Source: Flectobacillus sp. (lineage in GTDB: Bacteria; Bacteroidota; Bacteroidia; Cytophagales; Spirosomataceae). Taken from it: a DNA stretch of 17,518 nucleotides. The stretch covers positions 1 through 17,518 of the forward strand of contig JARXAV010000103.1 of the NCBI GenBank assembly GCA_029865665.1, in the 5' to 3' direction. This document shows, in pieces, positions 1-5,687 of this stretch (positions are counted from its first letter, which is position 1; the number at the start of each line of letters is the position of its first letter). The notes below the pieces were generated by a model. The model did no database searches. It was not told the DNA's origin and saw nothing but the letters and a program-made list of their open reading frames with translations. The position numbers were made by a program, and so were the translations under genes.

Positions 1-338
1 GGGTACGTAGATTCAAACAATGGACGAGGGAATCCGCCAAAATCATTGATTTTTTTGGGCATTTCCATCGCAGTTACGTGCGTTCCACGGGTCAACCAAT
101 GGGCAGAAACTACTAAAACGGCTTTTGGCGTAGGAAGTTTCTTTCCTAAATCCGCCCATTTCGTCGTAAAATCATTGGTCTCAATCGCATTCATCGGCGA
201 ACCATGTCCTATGAAAAGCACAGGCATACGCTCGGTTTTTTCTAAACCCGATGTAAAAGAATTAAATTCAGAGATGCTCATAGCAGAAGCTGTTAAAGGT
301 AACAGCGATAACGTTTTTAAAAAATCAGCTCTTTTCAT
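1..338 (-). CDS. ygiD: 4,5-DOPA-extradiol-dioxygenase-like protein (LigB family), 5' part only
   Basis: The first 112 codons are present; the gene runs off the left edge. From residue 38 the protein reads MPVLFIGHGSPMNAIE, then KAVLVVSAHWLTRG, VTAMEMP and INDFGGFP. These are hallmarks of the YgiD/4,5-DOPA extradiol dioxygenase branch of the LigB superfamily, which opens catechol rings using a metal bound by histidines; the His of GHG and of SAHW are visible. Family members usually begin near the MPVLF methionine. Here about 37 residues precede it (MKRADFLKTLSLLPLTASA), resembling an export leader, with KR rather than a twin arginine. The start at 338 is chosen because the frame is open and leader-like, but a start at residue 38 cannot be excluded. 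The physiological substrate is not shown by sequence; an aromatic catechol is likely. A short inverted repeat (GGTTC/GAACC, 357-371) lies just upstream. Confidence 0.85.
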   Translation of the reverse strand, partial: MKRADFLKTLSLLPLTASAMSISEFNSFTSGLEKTERMPVLFIGHGSPMNAIETNDFTTKWADLGKKLPTPKAVLVVSAHWLTRGTHVTAMEMPKKINDFGGFPRPLFESTY

Positions 339-543
339 TGGATTATAAGCCTTTGAGGTTCTAATTGAACCAGTGTAAAAAGAGAACAGTTAGGGAAATA
401 AATAAATTCCTGCTAATTAACGAATTAACTGAATTTCTATGAAAATCAGCCTTTAAACCAATTACAAAGCTATTGATAGATGTTAATTTCAATGAGTAGA
501 AATGACATTCAACTCTTGAATCAACAAAGTAGTTATCGGATGA

Positions 544-573
544 TTGTCTTTTTCCTTGAAGGTCTTATATTTG
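544..573 (+). promoter_or_regulatory. Bacteroidota-type promoter for the GH78-like gene
   Basis: An exact TAnnTTTG -7 element (TATATTTG, 566-573) follows a TTG (544-546) with a 19-base gap, matching the Bacteroidota -33/-7 layout. Transcription would begin around 578-582, so an ATG at 544 cannot be the start and the ATG at 595 is preferred. Confidence 0.6.
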
Positions 574-594
574 GGAATATGTTTTCGTAAACCC

Positions 595-1845
595 ATGAAA
601 AACTTTAGCCTGAGTCTTTTAATTTTCTTCTTATCTTGTTGCCCAAAAACCGTTTCGGCACAATTTATTCTCGAAAAACAAAGCCGTTCGTCCTTCGGAT
701 GGCCAGTTGCCGACTTTGCCTGTAATGACTCTTTATTAACGAATTTTTCTAAACAGCTACCCAAAAATAGCATCGCCTATAATCATTTATCACACACGGA
801 TGCCTTAACTACTTCCAAACAGCAGACATTGACCGACCTTCTCCCACTCATTGGCTTAGATGGATATGCGTCCTATTTTTTACGTACTGGCGACACAGCA
901 AGCATTCGGAAACGCTATCCAGAAGTAAAATTACTCTTAAACGATATTGACCTCGATAAAAAAGGCTTACTCAAAAATAGCAATCCTCCAGAAGCATTCA
1001 AACTGGTAGAAAAGGATTTCGATTTTTCCTTACTCAACAATATCTGGTACTATATGGCACTCGATGGGGCTTCGCTGATGGCAAGTGTCACCGATAACGA
1101 ACACGAAGTTGGCGAGTATCAGTATCGCCGTCAAGCATTTAGAGATCAATTCAACGAAAGTTTTTGGAAAGACAACACCTACAAAAGTGGAAAAAACAAA
1201 ACCTTAACCGACGACAGAGCCAACGGTTTAGCAATCGTTGCAGCACTACCTACCAGCCTAGAAGCGTCACAGCTCACAACGTTTTTGGGTACAAATCAAC
1301 GGTCAACACTGTACCTAGAAAAATATGTATTAGAAGGTTTATTTCTGTTAAACGAAAATCAAGAAGCGATTCGCAGAATTAAAGAACGGATTAAAAACAT
1401 AGCCACTGCTAAACAAAAAGAAGACCTAAGCGAACAGCAGTGGACAAGCGTTTATGCGACCTTATTGAGCGACTACGTAGCAGGAATCCGCCCCCTAGAA
1501 GCAGCCTTTAGTAAGGTGATTATTCAACCACACATGGGTACATTAACCAATATCAATGCTCATCTAAACAGCCCCAAAGGTAAAATAAATCTTAATCTCG
1601 AATACAATCCCGACAACAACAGCCTCCGCATGACGGTTGACATTCCTACAAAATGTAAGGGCATTATCAGTGTACCCATCATAGCTGATATTTACAAATA
1701 CATCACCTGCAATAATCGCCTGATATTCAGCAACCAACAATACATTTCCCACTCATTAACGGAACTCGATTTAGTGATGGGCAACGAACATTATCTGAAT
1801 TTTGAGGTAAGTAAAGGTGGCAAATACGTCTTTGAAGCCAGATAA
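595..1845 (+). CDS. Short secreted GH78-like (alpha-L-rhamnosidase-like) six-hairpin protein
   Basis: 416 residues. The start at 595 gives a clear signal peptide (MKNFSLSLLIFFLSCCPKTVSA, cleavage before QF) and sits about 15 bases downstream of the inferred transcription start. The frame is open back to 544, but those codons overlap the promoter. The middle resembles the helical six-hairpin region of family GH78 (FNESFWKDNTY, then RANGLAIVAALP, then LEKYVLEGLFLL). The end resembles the GH78 C-terminal beta-sandwich (YVAGIRPLEAAFSKVIIQPHMGTL). It is less than half the usual GH78 length: the N-terminal carbohydrate-binding and beta-sandwich domains are absent. I cannot find the conserved acidic segments that normally carry catalysis (the R..W.GD-type motif and the WE-type motif before the YVAGI segment). 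It may be a non-catalytic relative or a very divergent enzyme. It stands alone and is divergent from the ygiD-like gene. Fold assignment moderately sure; function unknown. Confidence 0.65.
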   Translation: MKNFSLSLLIFFLSCCPKTVSAQFILEKQSRSSFGWPVADFACNDSLLTNFSKQLPKNSIAYNHLSHTDALTTSKQQTLTDLLPLIGLDGYASYFLRTGDTASIRKRYPEVKLLLNDIDLDKKGLLKNSNPPEAFKLVEKDFDFSLLNNIWYYMALDGASLMASVTDNEHEVGEYQYRRQAFRDQFNESFWKDNTYKSGKNKTLTDDRANGLAIVAALPTSLEASQLTTFLGTNQRSTLYLEKYVLEGLFLLNENQEAIRRIKERIKNIATAKQKEDLSEQQWTSVYATLLSDYVAGIRPLEAAFSKVIIQPHMGTLTNINAHLNSPKGKINLNLEYNPDNNSLRMTVDIPTKCKGIISVPIIADIYKYITCNNRLIFSNQQYISHSLTELDLVMGNEHYLNFEVSKGGKYVFEAR

Positions 1846-1857
1846 ACAATCATTTCT

Positions 1858-1891
1858 TTTGGTTAGTTTACACAAGATTCGCCTACCTTTG
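1858..1891 (+). promoter_or_regulatory. Promoter abutting the methyltransferase start codon
   Basis: TACCTTTG (1884-1891) is an exact TAnnTTTG element, and TTTG (1858-1861) lies 22 bases upstream. Only four bases separate the element from the ATG at 1896, so transcription is expected to begin at or next to the start codon. Confidence 0.55.
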
Positions 1892-1895
1892 TACT

Positions 1896-3101
1896 ATGAA
1901 AATCGAACAATTCACGGACGAAGCACAGGAATTTATTCAAGCCCATATACAAGATGAGGTCACGACGTTAGCACTACAAGCGAAACGCTACCCGCATTTA
2001 CCCCTTGCCGAACTGGTTGCCCAAATCAAAGCCCGTCAAAAAGCAAAAGTAAAGTTACCGCAATGGTTTGCTAATCCTCAGCTAATTTTCCCATCTGCTT
2101 TATCGGTCGAACAATGCTCTTCGGAGACTACTGCCTTGCTAAAAGCCAGCTTGATTTCGGGTGAATCTCTCCTAGACCTCACGGGAGGCATGGGCGTGGA
2201 CGTTGCCTACATGAGCCAGCAAGTAAGTCATGCCATTTACCTTGAACAACAGACAGACTTAGCTACCTTAACCACTAATAATTTAAATTTATTAGGCATT
2301 CAAAATGTGACGTGTTTTGCGGAGAACTCCATCGAATGGCTTCAAAAACAAGACCCTACAACCACCTGCTTTTCATGGATTTACCTAGACCCACACCGCA
2401 GGGACGATACGGGAAATAAGGTGGTCTTACTTCAAGATTGTGAACCTAATATCTTAGCTATCAAAAATGTATTATTTCAGTACAGCGACCATATTCTTCT
2501 AAAAGCGTCGCCCATGCTCGACATTGACTTGGCCTTGAGAAGCCTAGAAAATGTGTGTCAAGTTTGGGTTGTCGCCGTTGAAAACGAAGTAAAAGAAGTG
2601 CTTTTTCATTTGACTAAAGAAAGCAATAATAACCCAAACATCGAAGCTATCAACCTATTGAAAGATGGTACGGTGCAAAAAGTTAGTTTCAAAAAAGCAG
2701 AAGAAGAATATATTCCTCAACAATTAAGCAAGCCCCTACGCTATTTGTACGAACCAAATGCGGCCATTTTAAAATCGGGAGCATTCAAAATGTTATGTCA
2801 CCAACTGCATATTCATAAAATTGCGGCACACAGTCATCTTTATACCTCAGAAGATTTATTAGCTAATTTCCCAGGAAGAACCTTCGAAATTGTTCAAACC
2901 TGTAAACTAGATAAGAAAGAAATTTCAACGCTATTAAAAAGCCCTAAAGCCAACATTACCGTCCGAAATTTCCCGATGACGGTTAAACAAATTAGGGAAA
3001 AATTGAAGTTGCAAGAAGGTGGAGAAGATTACCTATTTGCCACGACAGATATGAATAATCAGAAAATCATAATCTTAACAAAAAAAGTGACTTCAACTTA
3101 A
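1896..3101 (+). CDS. Class I SAM-dependent methyltransferase, PG1098/THUMP-like type
   Basis: 401 residues. A helical N-terminal part (1-85) precedes a Rossmann methyltransferase core. The SAM-binding motif I is LLDLTGGMGVDVA (about 92-104), an acidic residue at the end of strand 2 is E117 in IYLEQQ, and a DPPR-like motif IV appears as YLDPHRR (163-169). After about residue 240 the protein has a small alpha/beta region and a C-terminal part like the PG1098 ferredoxin-like and THUMP-like domains. This is a Bacteroidota family thought to modify RNA. The length matches the family. The exact substrate is not known to me. Transcription appears to be its own, with almost no 5' leader. A perfect hairpin begins three bases after the stop. 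Confidence 0.85.
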   Translation: MKIEQFTDEAQEFIQAHIQDEVTTLALQAKRYPHLPLAELVAQIKARQKAKVKLPQWFANPQLIFPSALSVEQCSSETTALLKASLISGESLLDLTGGMGVDVAYMSQQVSHAIYLEQQTDLATLTTNNLNLLGIQNVTCFAENSIEWLQKQDPTTTCFSWIYLDPHRRDDTGNKVVLLQDCEPNILAIKNVLFQYSDHILLKASPMLDIDLALRSLENVCQVWVVAVENEVKEVLFHLTKESNNNPNIEAINLLKDGTVQKVSFKKAEEEYIPQQLSKPLRYLYEPNAAILKSGAFKMLCHQLHIHKIAAHSHLYTSEDLLANFPGRTFEIVQTCKLDKKEISTLLKSPKANITVRNFPMTVKQIREKLKLQEGGEDYLFATTDMNNQKIIILTKKVTST

Positions 3102-3103
3102 TT

Positions 3104-3122
3104 TACAAGTCTTAAACTTGTA
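3104..3122. repeat. Perfect hairpin between the methyltransferase and coiled-coil genes
   Basis: TACAAGT, loop CTTAA, ACTTGTA: 7-bp arms starting three bases after the methyltransferase stop. There is no T-run, so it is either a weak terminator or an operator-like palindrome. Confidence 0.35.
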
Positions 3123-3138
3123 TGATTCGCACTATTTA

Positions 3139-3153
3139 TGTTACTTCGTAACA
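3139..3153. repeat. Short perfect inverted repeat upstream of the coiled-coil gene
   Basis: TGTTAC, TTC, GTAACA. It lies 64 bases before the start codon, close to a near-consensus TATTTATG (3133-3140). An operator overlapping the transcription start is possible, but no regulator is identified. Confidence 0.3.
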
Positions 3154-3216
3154 AGTGCCTAGCGTGCATAAAATCAAGAAAATAAGCTCAACAATTCAAT
3201 AAAAACAACAGTACCT

Positions 3217-3894
3217 ATGAAAAATCTATTATTCGCTGCCCTTTTATTTTTAGGAGCAAGCACCGTGAAAGCTCAAGTATTTTCTGGAATTCAGGAAGTA
3301 GAAAAAGCAAGCAAAGAAGGCTTATATACGTCTGTAGCCGTTGACGAGAAGTATGTAAAAGAATCGTGGGCAAAAGAACTTGCTAAATATGGCAAAATTG
3401 AAACAGGTAAAGGTGGTGCTTACAAAATTTTATCAGCAACTATCCCTACCATTTCACCTGACCCTGTGAACTTAGTCAGCAGAGTATTTTCGGACAATGG
3501 ACGTACCAAAATTTTCTTATCATTGGCATTGGGTGAAGAAAATATTGTGAACGGAAGTCACCCAAAATATGCAGAAGGTGAACGTATTTTAACCACTTTT
3601 GTAAATACCGTTACGTTGGAAGAAAACGTAAGAACTGAGCAGAAGAAATTAGAAAGCTTCCAAGATGTACAGAAACGCATTGCAAGAAATTCAGACAAAT
3701 TGGTTCGTTCGATTGAAAACAATAAGAAAGAAAAAGAGAATCTTTTGAAAAAAATTGAAGAGAACAGAATCGAATTGGAGAAATTATTAACAGATGTAGA
3801 GCAAATTAAGAAAGACCAAGTTAAAGCTGGCGACGAAGTAAATCTTCAACTAAAGCGTTTGGACGAAGCTAAAAAAATTGTTCCAACAAGATAG
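3217..3894 (+). CDS. Exported coiled-coil protein of unknown function
   Basis: 225 residues. A textbook signal peptide (MKNLLFAALLFLGASTVKA, cleavage before Q20) fixes the start at 3217. Residues 20-125 form a mixed region with no motif I recognise. From about 130 to 220 the sequence is strongly charged and heptad-like (runs such as NNKKEKENLLKKIEENRIE), predicting a long helical coiled coil. This suggests a periplasmic or envelope-attached protein that self-associates or binds the cell wall or membrane. No lipobox and no transmembrane helix beyond the signal are visible. It is a single gene, ended 15 bases later by a strong terminator. I do not recognise the family; it looks like one of the hypothetical exported proteins restricted to Bacteroidota. 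Confidence 0.8.
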   Translation: MKNLLFAALLFLGASTVKAQVFSGIQEVEKASKEGLYTSVAVDEKYVKESWAKELAKYGKIETGKGGAYKILSATIPTISPDPVNLVSRVFSDNGRTKIFLSLALGEENIVNGSHPKYAEGERILTTFVNTVTLEENVRTEQKKLESFQDVQKRIARNSDKLVRSIENNKKEKENLLKKIEENRIELEKLLTDVEQIKKDQVKAGDEVNLQLKRLDEAKKIVPTR

Positions 3895-3908
3895 TTTTTA
3901 TAAGCCAA

Positions 3909-3962
3909 TTCCATAAAAAAATCCCGATTTTGTTGAATCAAAATCGGGATTTTTTTATGGAA
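3909..3962. terminator. Bidirectional terminator with a 23-bp perfect stem
   Basis: The arms 3909-3931 and 3940-3962 are perfectly complementary with an 8-base loop (GTTGAATC). The core ATCCCGATTTT/AAAATCGGGAT is flanked by A7 and T7, so it can stop transcription in both directions between the convergent genes at 3894 and 4194. Confidence 0.9.
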
Positions 3963-3963
3963 C

Positions 3964-4184
3964 CTGTTTAAACTTTCGTAGAACCACGTGCGTAAGCAAT
4001 GAATATATTCTGTTTGAGCGTAGCGAGGTGGTTCGCCACTCCGATTATATATTCTTGATTTTTTTACGGTCCGCCGCTGCGGTTACTTTTTGTTTCAGAC
4101 GGGGTCGCCCAGACGGGAACGCCTAGTTAAAAAGTAAGGCTAAGAATTAATCAAAGAATAGTATTTTTTAGAAAGTTTAAACAG
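3964..4184. repeat. 221-bp miniature inverted-repeat element (MITE/REP-like)
   Basis: The ends are perfect 14-bp inverted repeats, CTGTTTAAACTTTC (3964-3977) and GAAAGTTTAAACAG (4171-4184). Nested inside are TATTCTTGATT (4050-4060) against AATCAAAGAATA (4149-4160), and TTACTTTTT (4083-4091) against AAAAAGTAA (4129-4137). GC-rich parts between them include GTGG-TTCG-CCAC (4030-4041), CCGCCGCTGCGG (around 4070-4082) and a repeated AGACGGG (4098-4104 and 4111-4117). There is no open reading frame. The composition differs from the surrounding AT-rich DNA. The whole can fold into one long cruciform or RNA hairpin. From memory, short repeats with a TTCTTGATTTTTT/AATCAAAGAAT signature are dispersed in many Bacteroidota genomes; copy number here cannot be seen. 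Confidence 0.65.
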
Positions 4185-4193
4185 CTTTATGCT

Positions 4194-4937
4194 TTAAAAA
4201 GCATAAAGTAGCGAGACTGCCCAGTTAAAATGCTTTACCTTCAAGTTTTTCATCCATAGAGGTTCTGTCGCTTGAAAGCCTAACGTTATCGGGAACTTCT
4301 CATGTTTAAAATTGATATTTTCAGTCGCAAAAAGTCCTTCATTATCTCCTGTATAAGTCAAATAAAAAATAGACGGAGCTACATCCATCGCTATTTTCTT
4401 AGCCAACTTAATTCCTTTCGTATTCGTCCCTAAGGTCACCAAATCTAGGTTAATACCATTTTTAACGGTAGGCATTCCGTGCAAATGGGCAAGAATCAAG
4501 GCTGTTTTAGCCGTCACTGCTTTCACAAATAATTGCTCAAAAAGAACATTTCGATCAATTTTAATAATCGGAGTAACAAGTCCATCGTTCACCTCCTCGC
4601 TTGGCTTATACAAGAACGAATAACTAATTGAAGAACGATACGAGAAATTGGGTTTGTCAACAACCTGAAAACGCAACCATTGATTCGAAAACCAAGGCTT
4701 TCCTTCAGAATCAAACGAAAATTGAGGACAATAACTAAATCGTTTTCGCTTCGCTTCAAAAAAGGCCATTAAGGCAGGATCGCCCAATGAAAAAGCAGGT
4801 ACTAAAGAAATACCATTGTTCGTAACTTGGATAGACCCTGAAAAAGTTGTTTTCGCCTTAGTGGTATCTGAGTTGACATGGGCATAGGAATAACTAACGC
4901 TCGGTAAGAGCATCATAAAGAATAAAAGTGACTTCAT
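4194..4937 (-). CDS. Exported hypothetical protein, probable outer-membrane beta-barrel
   Basis: 247 residues with a signal peptide (MKSLLFFMMLLPSVSYSYA). The mature part alternates polar and hydrophobic or aromatic residues, for example WLRFQVV, FSYRSSISYSFLY and HFNWAVSLLYAF, as in beta-barrel strands. The last residue is Phe, the usual C-terminal signal of outer-membrane barrels. A stretch FEAKRKRFSYCPQFSFDSEGK with GKPWFSNQW soon after resembles unannotated Bacteroidota membrane proteins I have seen, but I cannot name a family. The length would suit an 8- to 10-stranded barrel. It is transcribed towards the terminator at 3909-3962, and its stop codon lies ten bases from the 221-bp repeat element. 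No partner gene is adjacent. Confidence 0.7.
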   Translation of the reverse strand: MKSLLFFMMLLPSVSYSYAHVNSDTTKAKTTFSGSIQVTNNGISLVPAFSLGDPALMAFFEAKRKRFSYCPQFSFDSEGKPWFSNQWLRFQVVDKPNFSYRSSISYSFLYKPSEEVNDGLVTPIIKIDRNVLFEQLFVKAVTAKTALILAHLHGMPTVKNGINLDLVTLGTNTKGIKLAKKIAMDVAPSIFYLTYTGDNEGLFATENINFKHEKFPITLGFQATEPLWMKNLKVKHFNWAVSLLYAF

Positions 4938-4980
4938 ATTTTAAGTGGAAATTGGGAAGGTAGTAAATTAAGAAATTTAT

Positions 4981-5012
4981 AAAAAAATAGTGGTCGAAAG
5001 ATATTCGACCAC
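4981..5012 (-). terminator. Minus-strand intrinsic terminator (distal of a pair)
   Basis: GTGGTCGAA/TTCGACCAC form a 9-bp perfect stem (4990-4998 and 5004-5012) with a 5-base loop. Reading the minus strand, it is followed by TATTTTTTT. It also lies about 45 bases upstream of the start of the leftward gene at 4937, insulating it from upstream readthrough. Confidence 0.7.
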
Positions 5013-5066
5013 ATTGGGTTCTATGGTAATACTCAGCTGTTTCTTTAGGAATATAAACTTCTATCT

Positions 5067-5104
5067 AAAAAATGTGCAATGATAACAGAAGTCATCATTG
5101 CACA
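5067..5104 (-). terminator. Minus-strand intrinsic terminator (proximal of a pair)
   Basis: TGTGCAATGAT (5073-5083) and ATCATTGCACA (5094-5104) form an 11-bp perfect stem with a 10-base loop. On the minus strand it is followed directly by TTTTTT (complement of 5067-5072). This is a canonical terminator although no minus-strand gene ends within 580 bases upstream. Confidence 0.75.
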
Positions 5105-5490
5105 GGTACAGTTAATCATTACGATAATCAATGTTAACCATGTTTCATAGAATTGTAATTTGGATAATAAACAAAGGGTACTTGTATTTAAGAGTTGTAC
5201 TCGAATTTTTTTATAGGGATAATTGGAAAATGCTATTCTGATAGTATCAAGTTGATATTACGGTGCTTATTCCTATTAATGAAACAATAAATACCATCAT
5301 TGTATCATTTCGATACAATATTAGGCAAAAAATTTCTTTTGACACAATTATTTTTGTTTTTTTTATAAAAAGTTAATCTTATTCAAGAATAAAATTCATA
5401 AAAACCTGATAGTCAATAAATTGCATTTACGGTATTGTTTACTTAAAGAAATCAAACAAATGATTCACTTTGCTATCATTTGATAATTTA
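5067..5490 (-). ncRNA. Candidate minus-strand small RNA (unproven)
   Basis: An exact TATATTTG element on the minus strand (5502 to 5495) could start an RNA near 5490. It would run about 0.42 kb to the T-run terminator at 5067-5104 and would contain the hairpin at 5299-5319. The -33 element is poor: the nearest TTTG is only 15 bases upstream. The alternative is a 3' extension of the GH106 mRNA that escapes the hairpin at 5522-5544. Confidence 0.22.
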
Positions 5491-5521
5491 AAATCAAATA
5501 TAAGACTCCCCAAAAGGCAAA

Positions 5522-5544
5522 TAGTCCCCAATGATTGGGGACTA
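5522..5544 (-). terminator. Hairpin downstream of the GH106 gene, possible terminator
   Basis: TAGTCCCCAA, loop TGA, TTGGGGACTA: a 10-bp perfect stem about 145 bases after the GH106 stop. On the minus strand it is followed by TTTGCCTTTT, an imperfect T-tract, so termination may be partial. Confidence 0.5.
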
Positions 5545-5687
5545 CTGCAAGCACTATATGTTAATCATTAATGTAGCTAAGTAATACTGATGAATTTTGC
5601 ATGCTAAATGTTAGCCTTGATACATTCGCTATTACTTATTGACCCCTTTGAATAGTAAACTGACGGCTACTTTTTAAAAATAGAGCA

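Larger units (their letters stand above)
4938..5687. other. 750-bp hairpin-rich region without a convincing gene
   Basis: No open frame with a start codon here looks like a protein. The region holds four perfect hairpins: 4990-5012, 5073-5104, 5299-5319 (ATTGTATC/GATACAAT) and 5522-5544, plus a 14-bp palindrome TTATTCAAGAATAA (5379-5392). Two hairpins are followed by T-runs on the minus strand. An exact TAnnTTTG element lies on the minus strand at 5495-5502. This is consistent with a long 3' region of the GH106 transcript or an independent minus-strand RNA. Confidence 0.5.

Noticed and set aside
46..348. 100-codon open frame on the plus strand
   Set aside because: It is the antisense of the ygiD-like gene, whose minus-strand frame carries clear family motifs; the plus-strand product has none.
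4020..4045. tRNA-like TTCG loop (GTGG-TTCG-CCAC)
   Set aside because: No acceptor, D or anticodon arms surround it; it is a hairpin inside the 221-bp repeat element.
5072..5260. Minus-strand open stretch with a hydrophobic segment (TWLTLIIVMINCTCAMMTSVIIAHF)
   Set aside because: There is no start codon before the hydrophobic part, and its end is formed by the 11-bp terminator stem, so the frame is likely accidental.
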